Below are positions 1 to 7,898 of a stretch of 64,000 nt of DNA, piece by piece (position 1 is the first letter of the stretch; the number at the start of each line of letters is the position of its first letter). Source of the stretch: Streptomyces sp. CBMA152. GTDB lineage: Bacteria > Actinomycetota > Actinomycetes > Streptomycetales > Streptomycetaceae. The translations under genes were made by a program, and so were the position numbers. The stretch lies in assembly GCF_014596475.1 (NCBI RefSeq), contig NZ_MECJ01000023.1, forward strand, positions 45,379 to 109,378, given 5' to 3'. The notes beneath the pieces were generated by a model, which was given only the letters and a program-made list of their open reading frames with translations, did no database searches and was not told the DNA's origin.

Positions 1-36
1 GGAACGGCGGCGCAGAACAAGAAGGTGGACGCATGA
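1..36 (+). CDS. 3' end of an upstream gene, probably ammonium transporter amtB (partial)
   Basis: Reading frame 1 from the window edge gives GTAAQNKKVDA followed by TGA at 34-36. The stop overlaps the glnK start as ATGA (ATG at 33-35), which indicates translational coupling. In Streptomyces and many other bacteria the gene immediately upstream of glnK, in the same operon as glnK and glnD, is amtB, an ammonium channel whose cytoplasmic face binds the GlnK trimer. Only 11 residues are visible, so the identity rests on context rather than on sequence motifs. Confidence 0.5.
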   Translation, partial: GTAAQNKKVDA

Positions 37-371
37 AGCTCATCACCGCGGTCGTCAAGCCGCACCGCCTCGACGAGATCAAGGAAGCCCTCCAGGCCTT
101 CGGAGTCCAGGGCCTCACGGTCACCGAGGCCAGCGGATACGGCCGCCAGCGCGGCCACACCGAGGTCTACCGCGGCGCCGAGTACACCGTCGACCTCGTC
201 CCCAAGATCCGGATAGAGGTGCTGGTCGAGGACGACGACGCCGAGCAGCTGATCGACGTCGTGGTCAAGGCGGCCAGAACCGGGAAGATCGGGGACGGCA
301 AGGTGTGGAGCGTGCCGGTCGAGACGGCCGTACGCGTCCGCACCGGCGAACGCGGCCCCGACGCCCTCTGA
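33..371 (+). CDS. glnK: PII nitrogen regulatory protein GlnK
   Basis: A 112-residue PII protein, the usual family length. It senses 2-oxoglutarate and ATP/ADP and controls nitrogen assimilation, including ammonium entry through AmtB. The T-loop carries Tyr51 in the context EVYRGAEYTVDLVPK, the residue modified in PII proteins. In S. coelicolor GlnD adenylylates GlnK at this tyrosine instead of uridylylating it (established for that species, inferred here). The B-loop TGKIGDGK is present at about residues 83-90. The start overlaps the preceding stop as ATGA, and glnD follows 47 nt downstream, giving the canonical amtB-glnK-glnD order. The operon is probably under nitrogen control, but its promoter lies outside the window. 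Confidence 0.96.
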   Translation: MKLITAVVKPHRLDEIKEALQAFGVQGLTVTEASGYGRQRGHTEVYRGAEYTVDLVPKIRIEVLVEDDDAEQLIDVVVKAARTGKIGDGKVWSVPVETAVRVRTGERGPDAL

Positions 372-418
372 GCCCGCCTCAGAAGTTGGCCTTAGTCGGT
401 ACGGACAGGAGCTGCCGG

Positions 419-2884
419 GTGACGAGCGTGGAAGTCAGCACAGAGACAGAAGACTCCGGACCCGGCGGCTACGCGGCGGCCCGGCTGCGCCTCCTGCACC
501 AGGAGGCGCAGTCCGGGCCGCCGCGCCGTGCGGCCCTCGCCAAGCTCACCGACGAGTGGCTGGCCACGCTCTTCGTGGGCGCGGCCGAGGCGGCCGGTGT
601 GCCGGGCGGCGCCGCTCTGGTCGCCGTCGGCGGCTACGGGCGCGGCGAACTCTCCCCGCGCAGCGACCTCGACCTGGTGCTGCTGCACGACGGGAGCGCG
701 GGCGCGGGCGCCGTCTCCACGCTCGCCGACCGCCTCTGGTACCCCGTGTGGGACCTCGGCCTCGCCCTCGACCACTCGGTCCGCACCCCCGCCGAGGCCC
801 GCAAGACGGCGGGCGCCGACCTCAAGGTCCACCTCGGCCTCCTGGACGCCCGCCATCTGGCGGGCGACGCGGGCCTCACCGCCGGGCTGCGCAGCGCCGT
901 ACTCGCCGACTGGCGCAACCAGGCCACCAAAAGGCTCCCCGAACTCGACGAGATGTGCCGCGAACGGGCCGAGCGCCAGGGCGAGTTGCAGTTCCTGCTC
1001 GAACCCGACCTGAAGGAAGCGCGCGGCGGACTGCGGGACGCGACCGCCCTGCGCGCCGTCGCCGCGTCCTGGCTCGCCGACGCGCCCCGCGAAGGACTCG
1101 ACGAGGCCCGCCGGTGCCTCCTGGACGTCCGCGACGCGCTGCACCTGGCGACCGGCCGCGCCACCGACCGCCTCGCCCTCCAGGAACAGGACGCCGTCGC
1201 CGCCGGACTCGGTCTGCTGGACGCGGACGTCCTGCTGCGGCAGGTGTACGAGGCCGCGCGGACCATCTCGTACGCCGGTGACGTCACCTGGCGCGAGGTC
1301 GGCCGGGTCCTGCGGGCCCGCTCGGCGCGGCCCCGGCTGCGCGGGCTGATCGGCGGCGGCAGGACGGCCGCGCCCGTGCGCACCCCGCTCGCCGAGGGCG
1401 TCGTCGAGCAGGACGGCGAGGTCGTCCTCGCGCTCGCCGCCAAACCCGAACGCGACCCGGTGCTGCCGCTGCGGGCCGCCGCGGCCGCCGCCCGGGCCGG
1501 TCTGCCGATCTCGCTGCACGCGGTACGCCGCCTCGCCTCGGCGGTGCGGCCGCTGCCCGTGCCGTGGCCCGCCGAGGCCCGCGACGAGCTGGTCACGCTG
1601 CTGGGCGCGGGCGAGTCCACCCTGCCGGTGTGGGAGGCGCTGGAGGCCGAAGGCCTCATCACCCGGCTGCTGCCGGACTGGGAGCGGGTGCGCTGCCGCC
1701 CGCAGCGCAACGCGGTGCACACCTTCACCGTCGACCGCCACCTGGTGGAAACGGCGGTACGGGCCTCCTCGCTGACCCGCCGGGTGGGCCGCCCCGACCT
1801 GCTCCTGGTCGCGGCCCTGCTCCATGACATCGGCAAGGGCTGGCCCGGCGACCACAGCGTGGCGGGCGAGGTCATCGCGCGCGATGTGGCCGCCAGGATC
1901 GGCTTCGACAAGGACGACGTGGCCGTCGTCGCCACTCTCGTACGCCATCACCTCCTGCTCGTGGAGACGGCGACGCGGCGCGACCTGGACGATCCCGCGA
2001 CGGTACGGGCGGTCGCCGAGGCGGTCGGCGGCGCCGCCACGCTGGAGCTGCTGCACGCGCTCACCGAGGCGGACGCGCTGGCCACCGGCCCCGCCGCGTG
2101 GTCGTCGTGGCGCGGCTCGCTGGTGGCGGATCTGGTGAAGCGGGTGGGCGCGGTGCTCGCGGGGGAGGCGGTGGAGCGGGAGGCGCCGGCGACCACGGCC
2201 GAGCAGGAACGGCTGGCGGTCGAGGCGTACCGCACGCGCGGTCCGGTTCTGGCTCTGCGTGCCCAGCCGGACGTTCCCGTCTCCGGGGAGGAGGGGGCGC
2301 GCGAGCCGCTGGGTGTCGAGCTGGTGATCGCGGTTCCGGACCAGCCGGGAGTGCTTCCCGCTGCGGCGGGCGTGCTGGCGATGCACCGTCTGACCGTGCG
2401 GGCGGCGGAGTTGCGCGCGATCGAACTCCCGGATCCGGTGGGGGGCGAGATCCTGCTGCTGGAGTGGCGGGTGGCGGCGGAATACGGCTCGCTGCCGCAG
2501 GCCGCCCGGCTGCGGGCGGATCTGGTGCGGGCGCTCGACGGCTCCCTGGACATCCGCTCCCGCCTCGCCGAACGCGAGGCGGCCCGCCGCCGTGGCCCCG
2601 CGGCCCCGCCGCCCCGCGTCACCGTCGACCCGGCGGCGTCCCGCCTGGCCACGGTGATCGAGGTCCGCGCCCAGGACGCGCCGGGTCTGCTGCATCGCAT
2701 CGGGCGGGCGCTGGAGACGGCGGGGGTGCGGGTGCGGAGTGCGCGGGTGTCGACGTTGGGGGCGAATGCGGTGGACGCGTTTTACGTGACGGATGTGTCC
2801 GGTGCGCCGCTGGTGGCGGAGGTGGCGGGGGAGGTGGCGCGCCTGGTGGAACGGTCATTGGCCCCCACCCCACCCCTTCCCTGA
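419..2884 (+). CDS. glnD: [Protein-PII] nucleotidyltransferase GlnD
   Basis: An 821-residue bifunctional enzyme that modifies and demodifies GlnK. The N-terminal nucleotidyltransferase motif GGYGRGELSPRSDLD is at residues 71-85, with two metal-binding aspartates in the DLD. A central HD hydrolase domain has LLHDIGKG with the His-Asp pair at 469-470. Two ACT domains, which sense small molecules, occupy roughly 640-720 and 745-815. GTG at 419 is chosen because it gives MTSVEVSTET and lies just after glnK with GGAGCTG-like bases upstream; the frame stays open further upstream inside glnK but without homologous content. Slightly shorter than the E. coli enzyme of about 890 aa. The Streptomyces enzyme acts as an adenylyltransferase (family knowledge). 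Confidence 0.95.
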   Translation: MTSVEVSTETEDSGPGGYAAARLRLLHQEAQSGPPRRAALAKLTDEWLATLFVGAAEAAGVPGGAALVAVGGYGRGELSPRSDLDLVLLHDGSAGAGAVSTLADRLWYPVWDLGLALDHSVRTPAEARKTAGADLKVHLGLLDARHLAGDAGLTAGLRSAVLADWRNQATKRLPELDEMCRERAERQGELQFLLEPDLKEARGGLRDATALRAVAASWLADAPREGLDEARRCLLDVRDALHLATGRATDRLALQEQDAVAAGLGLLDADVLLRQVYEAARTISYAGDVTWREVGRVLRARSARPRLRGLIGGGRTAAPVRTPLAEGVVEQDGEVVLALAAKPERDPVLPLRAAAAAARAGLPISLHAVRRLASAVRPLPVPWPAEARDELVTLLGAGESTLPVWEALEAEGLITRLLPDWERVRCRPQRNAVHTFTVDRHLVETAVRASSLTRRVGRPDLLLVAALLHDIGKGWPGDHSVAGEVIARDVAARIGFDKDDVAVVATLVRHHLLLVETATRRDLDDPATVRAVAEAVGGAATLELLHALTEADALATGPAAWSSWRGSLVADLVKRVGAVLAGEAVEREAPATTAEQERLAVEAYRTRGPVLALRAQPDVPVSGEEGAREPLGVELVIAVPDQPGVLPAAAGVLAMHRLTVRAAELRAIELPDPVGGEILLLEWRVAAEYGSLPQAARLRADLVRALDGSLDIRSRLAEREAARRRGPAAPPPRVTVDPAASRLATVIEVRAQDAPGLLHRIGRALETAGVRVRSARVSTLGANAVDAFYVTDVSGAPLVAEVAGEVARLVERSLAPTPPLP

Positions 2885-3210
2885 ACCCTCCGGGGGTGGG
2901 TGGGGGTGAGGGCGGTCTCCCATGGGCTGCGCCCCCGGACCCCGTTCGCGGGGCCTGCGGCCCCTGCACCCCGCTACGTCTGCGGATCGTGCTTGGTCGC
3001 TCGCGCAGTTCCCCGCGCCCCTTAGATGGGCCCTTCAGGCCCTCCTAGGGGCGCGGGGAACTGCGCGACAAGCCCCCACCGGCCCGCAGTCGGCGTACCC
3101 GGCCGCCCGCCCAGGGCTTTAGGTGAAGGGGCGGGGTGGGGAAAAGCCTGCCCGGGATACCCTGGGGGGCGTCACCCGACCGCCCTACGAGCCGAGGATC
3201 CGCGACCACC
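2885..3210. repeat. Intergenic region with large inverted repeat (dispersed Streptomyces palindrome)
   Basis: This 326-bp gap between glnD and ffh contains no credible gene. It holds a perfect 21-bp inverted repeat: the left arm 3002-3022 is the reverse complement of the right arm 3047-3067, with core GGGGCGCGGGGAACTGCGCG. The arms extend imperfectly outward to about 2979 and 3096. A C/G-rich segment at 2917-2980 has further short palindromes. The 24-nt loop and strong stem could terminate glnD transcription. The same core recurs at 41895-41945, 57552-57604 and 60787-60832. A TACCCT element at 3156-3164 could be the -10 of an ffh promoter, but no clear -35 is seen. Confidence 0.75.
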
Positions 3211-4752
3211 GTGTTCGATACCCTCTCCGACCGCCTCAGCGCGACATTCAAGAACCTCCGGGGCAAGGGCCGCCTGTCCGAGGCGGACATCGACGCCACG
3301 GCGCGCGAGATCCGTATCGCGCTGCTCGAAGCCGACGTCGCGCTCCCCGTAGTCCGCGCGTTCATCAAGAACGTCAAGGAGCGCGCCCTCGGGGCCGAGG
3401 TCTCCAAGGCGCTGAACCCGGGCCAGCAGGTCCTCAAGATCGTCAACGAGGAGCTCGTCACCATCCTCGGTGGCGAGACCCGCCGCCTGCGGTTCGCCAA
3501 GACCGCCCCGACGGTCATCATGCTGGCCGGTCTCCAGGGTGCCGGTAAGACCACCCTCGCGGGCAAGCTCGGCCAGTGGCTGAAGGGCCAGGGGCACTCG
3601 CCGCTGCTCGTCGCCTGTGACCTCCAGCGCCCCAACGCCGTCAACCAGCTCAGCGTCGTCGCCGAGCGCGCCGGTGTCGCCGTGTACGCGCCGGAGCCCG
3701 GCAACGGCGTCGGCGACCCGGTCAAGGTCGCCCAGGACTCCATCGAGTTCGCCCGGTCGAAGCAGTACGACGTGGTCGTGGTCGACACCGCCGGCCGTCT
3801 CGGCATCGACCAGGAGATGATGCAGCAGGCCGCGGACATCCGCGATGCCGTCAAGCCCGACGAGATCCTCTTCGTCGTCGACGCGATGATCGGCCAGGAC
3901 GCGGTCAACACCGCCGAGGCCTTCCGCGACGGCGTCGGCTTCGACGGCGTGGTCCTCTCCAAGCTCGACGGCGACGCCCGGGGCGGTGCGGCGCTCTCCA
4001 TCGCCCACGTCACCGGCAAGCAGATCATGTTCGCCTCCAACGGCGAGAAGCTCGACGAGTTCGACGCGTTCCACCCGGACCGCATGGCGTCCCGCATCCT
4101 CGACATGGGTGACCTGCTCACCCTGATCGAGCAGGCGGAGAAGACGTTCAGCCAAGAAGAGGCCGAGAAGATGGCCTCCAAGCTGGCGTCGAAGAAGGGC
4201 CAGGACTTCACGCTCGACGACTTCCTGGCGCAGATGGAGCAGGTCCGCAAGATGGGCTCCATCTCCAAGCTGCTCGGCATGCTGCCCGGCATGGGGCAGA
4301 TCAAGGACCAGATCAACAACATCGACGAGCGCGACGTGGACCGCACCGCCGCGATCATCAAGTCGATGACCCCGGGCGAGCGCCAGGACCCGAACCTCAT
4401 CAACGGCTCGCGCCGCGCCCGTATCGCCAAGGGCTCCGGCGTCGAGGTCAGCGCGGTCAAGAACCTGGTCGAGCGGTTCTTCGACGCCCGCAAGATGATG
4501 TCGCGCATGGCCCAGGGCGGCGGAATGCCCGGCATGCCGGGGATGCCCGGCATGGGTGGCGGCCCCGGCCGGCAGAAGAAGCAGGTCAAGCAGGCCAAGG
4601 GCAAGCGCAAGAGCGGCAACCCGATGAAGCGCAAGGCCGAGGAAGAGGCCGCCGCCGCACGCCGCGAGCAGGGCGCCCTCGGCCTCCCGTCCGCCGCCCA
4701 GGCCCCCGAGGACTTCGAACTGCCCGACGCCTTCAAGAAGTTCATGGGCTGA
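3211..4752 (+). CDS. ffh: Signal recognition particle GTPase Ffh (SRP54)
   Basis: 513 residues. It binds 4.5S RNA and signal sequences on nascent chains and docks with FtsY to deliver membrane and secreted proteins. Order: N-domain helical bundle (1-90), G-domain with GLQGAGKTT at 107-115 and DTAGR at 192-196, then a Met-rich M-domain from about residue 300. The tail has GMPGMPGMPGMGGG and a Lys-rich segment before the C-terminal FKKFMG. GTG at 3211 is chosen because it gives the standard FDTLSDRLSATFKNLRGKG start; the open frame before it is low-complexity and unlike the family. Flanked by a repeat-rich gap and, downstream, a strong hairpin at 4810-4844. Confidence 0.96.
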   Translation: MFDTLSDRLSATFKNLRGKGRLSEADIDATAREIRIALLEADVALPVVRAFIKNVKERALGAEVSKALNPGQQVLKIVNEELVTILGGETRRLRFAKTAPTVIMLAGLQGAGKTTLAGKLGQWLKGQGHSPLLVACDLQRPNAVNQLSVVAERAGVAVYAPEPGNGVGDPVKVAQDSIEFARSKQYDVVVVDTAGRLGIDQEMMQQAADIRDAVKPDEILFVVDAMIGQDAVNTAEAFRDGVGFDGVVLSKLDGDARGGAALSIAHVTGKQIMFASNGEKLDEFDAFHPDRMASRILDMGDLLTLIEQAEKTFSQEEAEKMASKLASKKGQDFTLDDFLAQMEQVRKMGSISKLLGMLPGMGQIKDQINNIDERDVDRTAAIIKSMTPGERQDPNLINGSRRARIAKGSGVEVSAVKNLVERFFDARKMMSRMAQGGGMPGMPGMPGMGGGPGRQKKQVKQAKGKRKSGNPMKRKAEEEAAAARREQGALGLPSAAQAPEDFELPDAFKKFMG

Positions 4753-4809
4753 CGGACGTACGGAACGGACCCGCCTCCTACGTACGTAGTACGTAAGCGC
4801 GTCTTACGA

Positions 4810-4844
4810 GAAGGGCCCGCGAGCCGACCGGCCGCGGGCCCTTC
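4810..4844 (+). terminator. Rho-independent-type terminator after ffh
   Basis: A perfect 12-bp stem, GAAGGGCCCGCG (4810-4821) pairing with CGCGGGCCCTTC (4833-4844), with an 11-nt loop, placed 57 nt after the ffh stop. The following bases (CGTATG) are not U-rich, as is common for Streptomyces terminators. Confidence 0.75.
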
Positions 4845-4948
4845 CGTATGTCCGCCCCCGTCCTCCGTCCAGGCCCCATCGGCCCATCCGGGAATGCCCT
4901 GGTCGCCGTGCTCTTCGATACTGGCCGTACTGGCCCAAGGAGAGCAGC

Positions 4949-6865
4949 GTGCCCACTCCCGTACCCCCGCGAGATCGCACCGACCAGCCGTGGCGCTCGG
5001 AGGGCGCGCCCCCGCCGCCTCCGCCGAAGCGGAAGATGCCCGGGGGCTGGGGCAGCCTGATCCTCACCGCTCTCGTCGTCTACCTGATCACCAATCTCAT
5101 CCTGTCCTTCTTCAACGAGGGCAATGAGCCGACCCTGTCGTACACCGAGTTCAGCAAGCAGGTCGCGGCCGGGAACGTCGAGAAGATCTACGCCAAGGGC
5201 GACGCGATCCAGGGGCAGCTCAAGAGCGCGCAGGACCAGCCGAGCGGCGGTGGCAAGTACACGAAGTTCACCACCCAGCGGCCGACCTTCGCCGACGACG
5301 ACCTGTGGGCGCAGCTGACCAAGCAGCAGGTCACGGTGACGGCCCAGCCGGTCGTCGAGCACCGCAGTTTTCTCTCCAACCTGCTGATCTCGCTCGCCCC
5401 GATGCTGCTGCTCGTCGTGCTGTGGCTGTTCATCGCCCGCCGGATGAGCGCGGGCCTCGGCGGCGGGATGCTGGGGCGCAAGGCGCCGCCCAGGCCCGTC
5501 GAGCTGACCGAGGACAAGCGGACCACGTTCGAGGACGTGGCGGGCATCGACGAGGTGGAGGGCGAGCTCAACGACGTCGTGGACTTCCTCAAGAACCCGG
5601 ACGCCTACCGGCGGATGGGCGCCAAGATGCCCGGCGGTGTGCTGCTCGCGGGCCCGCCCGGCACCGGCAAGACACTGCTGGCCCGGGCCGTGGCGGGGGA
5701 GGCGGGGGTGCCGTTCTTCTCCGCGTCGGCCTCGGAGTTCATCGAGATGATCGTGGGCGTGGGTGCCTCGCGCGTACGTGAACTCTTCGCCGAGGCGCGC
5801 AAGGTGGCCCCCGCGATCATCTTCATCGACGAGATCGACACCATCGGACGCGCGCGTGGCGGGGGCGCCGGGATGGGCGGGCACGACGAGCGCGAACAGA
5901 CGCTCAACCAGATCCTCACCGAGATGGACGGGTTCTCCGGGTCCGAGGGCGTCGTGGTCATCGCCGCCACCAACCGGGCCGACGTGCTCGACCCGGCGCT
6001 CACCCGGCCCGGCAGATTCGACAGGATCGTGCAGGTCAGCCCGCCCGACCGGGGCGGCCGCGAGTCGATCCTGAAGATCCACACCCGGGAGATCCCGATG
6101 GCCCCGGACGTCGACCTCGCCCAGCTGGCCCGCACCACCCCCGGCATGACCGGCGCCGAACTCGCCAACCTGGCCAACGAGGCGGCCCTGCTCGCCGTCA
6201 AACGCCGCCAGAGCGAGGTCACCCATTCGGACCTCTCCGACGCGCTGGAGAAGGTGCAGCTCGGCGCGGTGCGGCCGCTGGTGATGCCGCAGGAGGAGCG
6301 CCGGCGCACCGCGTACCACGAGAGCGGCCACGCCCTGCTCGGCATGCTCCAGCCCGGCGCCGACCCCGTCCGCAAGATCACCATCGTGCCCCGGGGGAGG
6401 GCGCTGGGCGTCACGCTCTCCACGCCCGACGCCGACAAGTACGCCTACACCGAGGACTATCTGCGCGGCCGGATCATCGGCGCGCTCGGCGGGATGGCGG
6501 CCGAGCACGTCGTCTTCGACGTCATCACGACGGGCGCCGAGAACGACCTCGAACAGGTCACCAACCTCGCGCGCGGCATGGTCGCCCGCTGGGGCATGAG
6601 CAAGAAGATCGGCCCACTCACCGCCCTGCCCAGCGACGCCCAGCAGGCGTACGGGCTCTCGGCCGCCCCGCAGACGCTGGACAACATCGACGGCGAGATG
6701 CGCCGCATCGTCGACGAGTGCTACGCCGAGGCCTGCCGCCTGCTGCGCGACAACCGCGCCCGCCTGGACGCGCTGGCCGAGGCGCTGCTGCAGAACGAGA
6801 CGCTGGAGGAGGAGGCCGCCTACCGGGCTGCGGGCATCCCGCGCCTGGCCAAGAGCGAGTCCTGA
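4949..6865 (+). CDS. ftsH: ATP-dependent zinc metalloprotease FtsH
   Basis: 638 residues, a normal length for FtsH. This is a membrane-bound AAA+ protease that extracts and degrades misassembled membrane proteins and short-lived regulators. After a proline-rich N-terminus there is one membrane segment at about 32-53, an extracytoplasmic domain, and a second membrane segment at about 133-158. The AAA+ module has Walker A GPPGTGKT at 235-242, Walker B FIDEID, and the second region of homology TNRADVLDPALTRPGRFDR. The M41 peptidase site HESGH is at 457-461, with a downstream acidic ligand region ENDLEQVTNLA. The GTG start at 4949 follows an AAGGAGAG Shine-Dalgarno with good spacing. Streptomyces usually carries a second ftsH in the folE/hpt region, so this is likely the second paralogue. 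Confidence 0.95.
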   Translation: MPTPVPPRDRTDQPWRSEGAPPPPPPKRKMPGGWGSLILTALVVYLITNLILSFFNEGNEPTLSYTEFSKQVAAGNVEKIYAKGDAIQGQLKSAQDQPSGGGKYTKFTTQRPTFADDDLWAQLTKQQVTVTAQPVVEHRSFLSNLLISLAPMLLLVVLWLFIARRMSAGLGGGMLGRKAPPRPVELTEDKRTTFEDVAGIDEVEGELNDVVDFLKNPDAYRRMGAKMPGGVLLAGPPGTGKTLLARAVAGEAGVPFFSASASEFIEMIVGVGASRVRELFAEARKVAPAIIFIDEIDTIGRARGGGAGMGGHDEREQTLNQILTEMDGFSGSEGVVVIAATNRADVLDPALTRPGRFDRIVQVSPPDRGGRESILKIHTREIPMAPDVDLAQLARTTPGMTGAELANLANEAALLAVKRRQSEVTHSDLSDALEKVQLGAVRPLVMPQEERRRTAYHESGHALLGMLQPGADPVRKITIVPRGRALGVTLSTPDADKYAYTEDYLRGRIIGALGGMAAEHVVFDVITTGAENDLEQVTNLARGMVARWGMSKKIGPLTALPSDAQQAYGLSAAPQTLDNIDGEMRRIVDECYAEACRLLRDNRARLDALAEALLQNETLEEEAAYRAAGIPRLAKSES

Positions 6866-6874
6866 CCCCTTTCC

Positions 6875-6909
6875 TACGGCGTACGCGCGTCTCTTACGGC
6901 GTACGCGCG
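6875..6909. repeat. Short tandem duplication between ftsH and the methyltransferase gene
   Basis: TACGGCGTACGCGCG occurs at 6875-6889 and again at 6895-6909 (15 bp, period 20). The second copy encodes the last codons and stop of the minus-strand methyltransferase gene; the first lies just beyond that stop. It looks like a local duplication of the 3' end of the gene. Confidence 0.7.
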
Positions 6910-7733
6910 ATCAGGTACCGGAAAATGTTCGGCATCCACACGGTCGCGTCCCGGCGCAGATACGGGTGGAGCGCCTCGGTGAGCTCCTTGACCACCTGGA
7001 CGTGGTCGGTCGCCCGCTCGGCCGCGTCGAACAGGCCCGTCGACAGCAGCCCGCGCACCGCGCTCTCCATGTCCGCGTAGCCGAACGGGCACGCCACCCG
7101 CCCCGACCCGTCGGGCCGCAGACCGGCCCGGGACGCCACGTCCTCCAGGTCGTCGCGCAGGCTCGGCCGCCAGCGGGGCGCGTCGGTGAGGCGGGAGGCG
7201 ATCCGCAGGACGCCGGAGGTGGCACACCGTTCCGGCGGGCCCCAGCCGGCCAGCACCACCGTGCCGCCGCGCTCCGCCAGCGGCACCGCGGCCGCGAGCG
7301 CCGGGGCCAGACCGTCGGAGTCGCCCGCCGCGCAGCCCACCGGTTCGAAGGCGGTCACGAGGTTGTACGGGGCCCCGTCGGGCCCTGCCGCAGCCGAGTC
7401 GTCCACCAGGCGGGTGCCGCCGCCGTCGCGGCCGCCGCCCCACACACCGTCCGGGAGCAGCCGTTCGCGGGCCAGCGACAGGCGCTCCGGGCGGCTGTCG
7501 ACGCCCGTCACGCGCGCGCCGCGCGAGGCCGCGATCAACAGGGCGAGCCCGGAGCCGCAGCCCAGGCCCAGCAGCCGGGTGGCGGGTCCCACCTCCAGCC
7601 GCTCGTACACCGCTTCATAGAGCGGTACCAGCATCCGTTCCTGGATCTCGGCCCAGTCCCGGGCGCGGGCGCACGCCTGCGCCGGCGGGGCGGAGGCCGC
7701 CAAGGACTGATGCCGGACGAGCACAGGTGTCAT
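6894..7733 (-). CDS. Class I SAM-dependent methyltransferase, substrate unknown
   Basis: 279 residues. The Rossmann-type SAM-binding core is visible as LLGLGCGSGLALL at about residues 54-66 (motif I, E/DxGxGxG-like), followed by VTGVDSRPERL with the acidic residue that binds the ribose. The remainder resembles small-molecule methyltransferases of the Methyltransf_25/11 type and not RNA methylases. No membrane segment. It sits alone on the minus strand between ftsH and proS, divergent from proS. I do not recognise a substrate; the call is limited to the fold. Confidence 0.8.
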   Translation of the reverse strand: MTPVLVRHQSLAASAPPAQACARARDWAEIQERMLVPLYEAVYERLEVGPATRLLGLGCGSGLALLIAASRGARVTGVDSRPERLSLARERLLPDGVWGGGRDGGGTRLVDDSAAAGPDGAPYNLVTAFEPVGCAAGDSDGLAPALAAAVPLAERGGTVVLAGWGPPERCATSGVLRIASRLTDAPRWRPSLRDDLEDVASRAGLRPDGSGRVACPFGYADMESAVRGLLSTGLFDAAERATDHVQVVKELTEALHPYLRRDATVWMPNIFRYLIARTP

Positions 7734-7860
7734 GGAAAGCGCCCCAATCCGCAGAAGAGGTCAGCCGTGCACTGAATGACAGCCCCCGTACACGTGCGGT
7801 CGCACTCCCCCCGTATGCCAGGGAACTCCGCATCCGCCACCGCGTCCAGAGGGAGGGCGA

Positions 7861-7898
7861 TTCACGTTCGGGGCCGCCGGGCCCGTACCATTCGCGCC
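7861..7898 (+). promoter_or_regulatory. Candidate promoter for proS, possibly leaderless
   Basis: TACCAT at 7886-7891 matches the TANNNT pattern of vegetative -10 boxes and ends 7 nt before the proS ATG at 7899. That spacing would put the transcription start at or next to the initiator A. There is no Shine-Dalgarno in the preceding 20 nt. TTCACG at 7861-7866 is a weak -35 candidate. Inferred from pattern only. Confidence 0.35.

Noticed and set aside
392..2695. A long open frame on the minus strand (767 codons) opposite glnD
   Set aside because: It is the antisense shadow of a high-GC gene; its product is Arg/Gly/Gln-rich with no conserved motif, whereas glnD on the + strand shows all family motifs.
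4778..6508. A 576-codon minus-strand frame opposite ftsH
   Set aside because: Antisense shadow of a gene with AAA+ and HESGH motifs; no homologous content on the minus strand.
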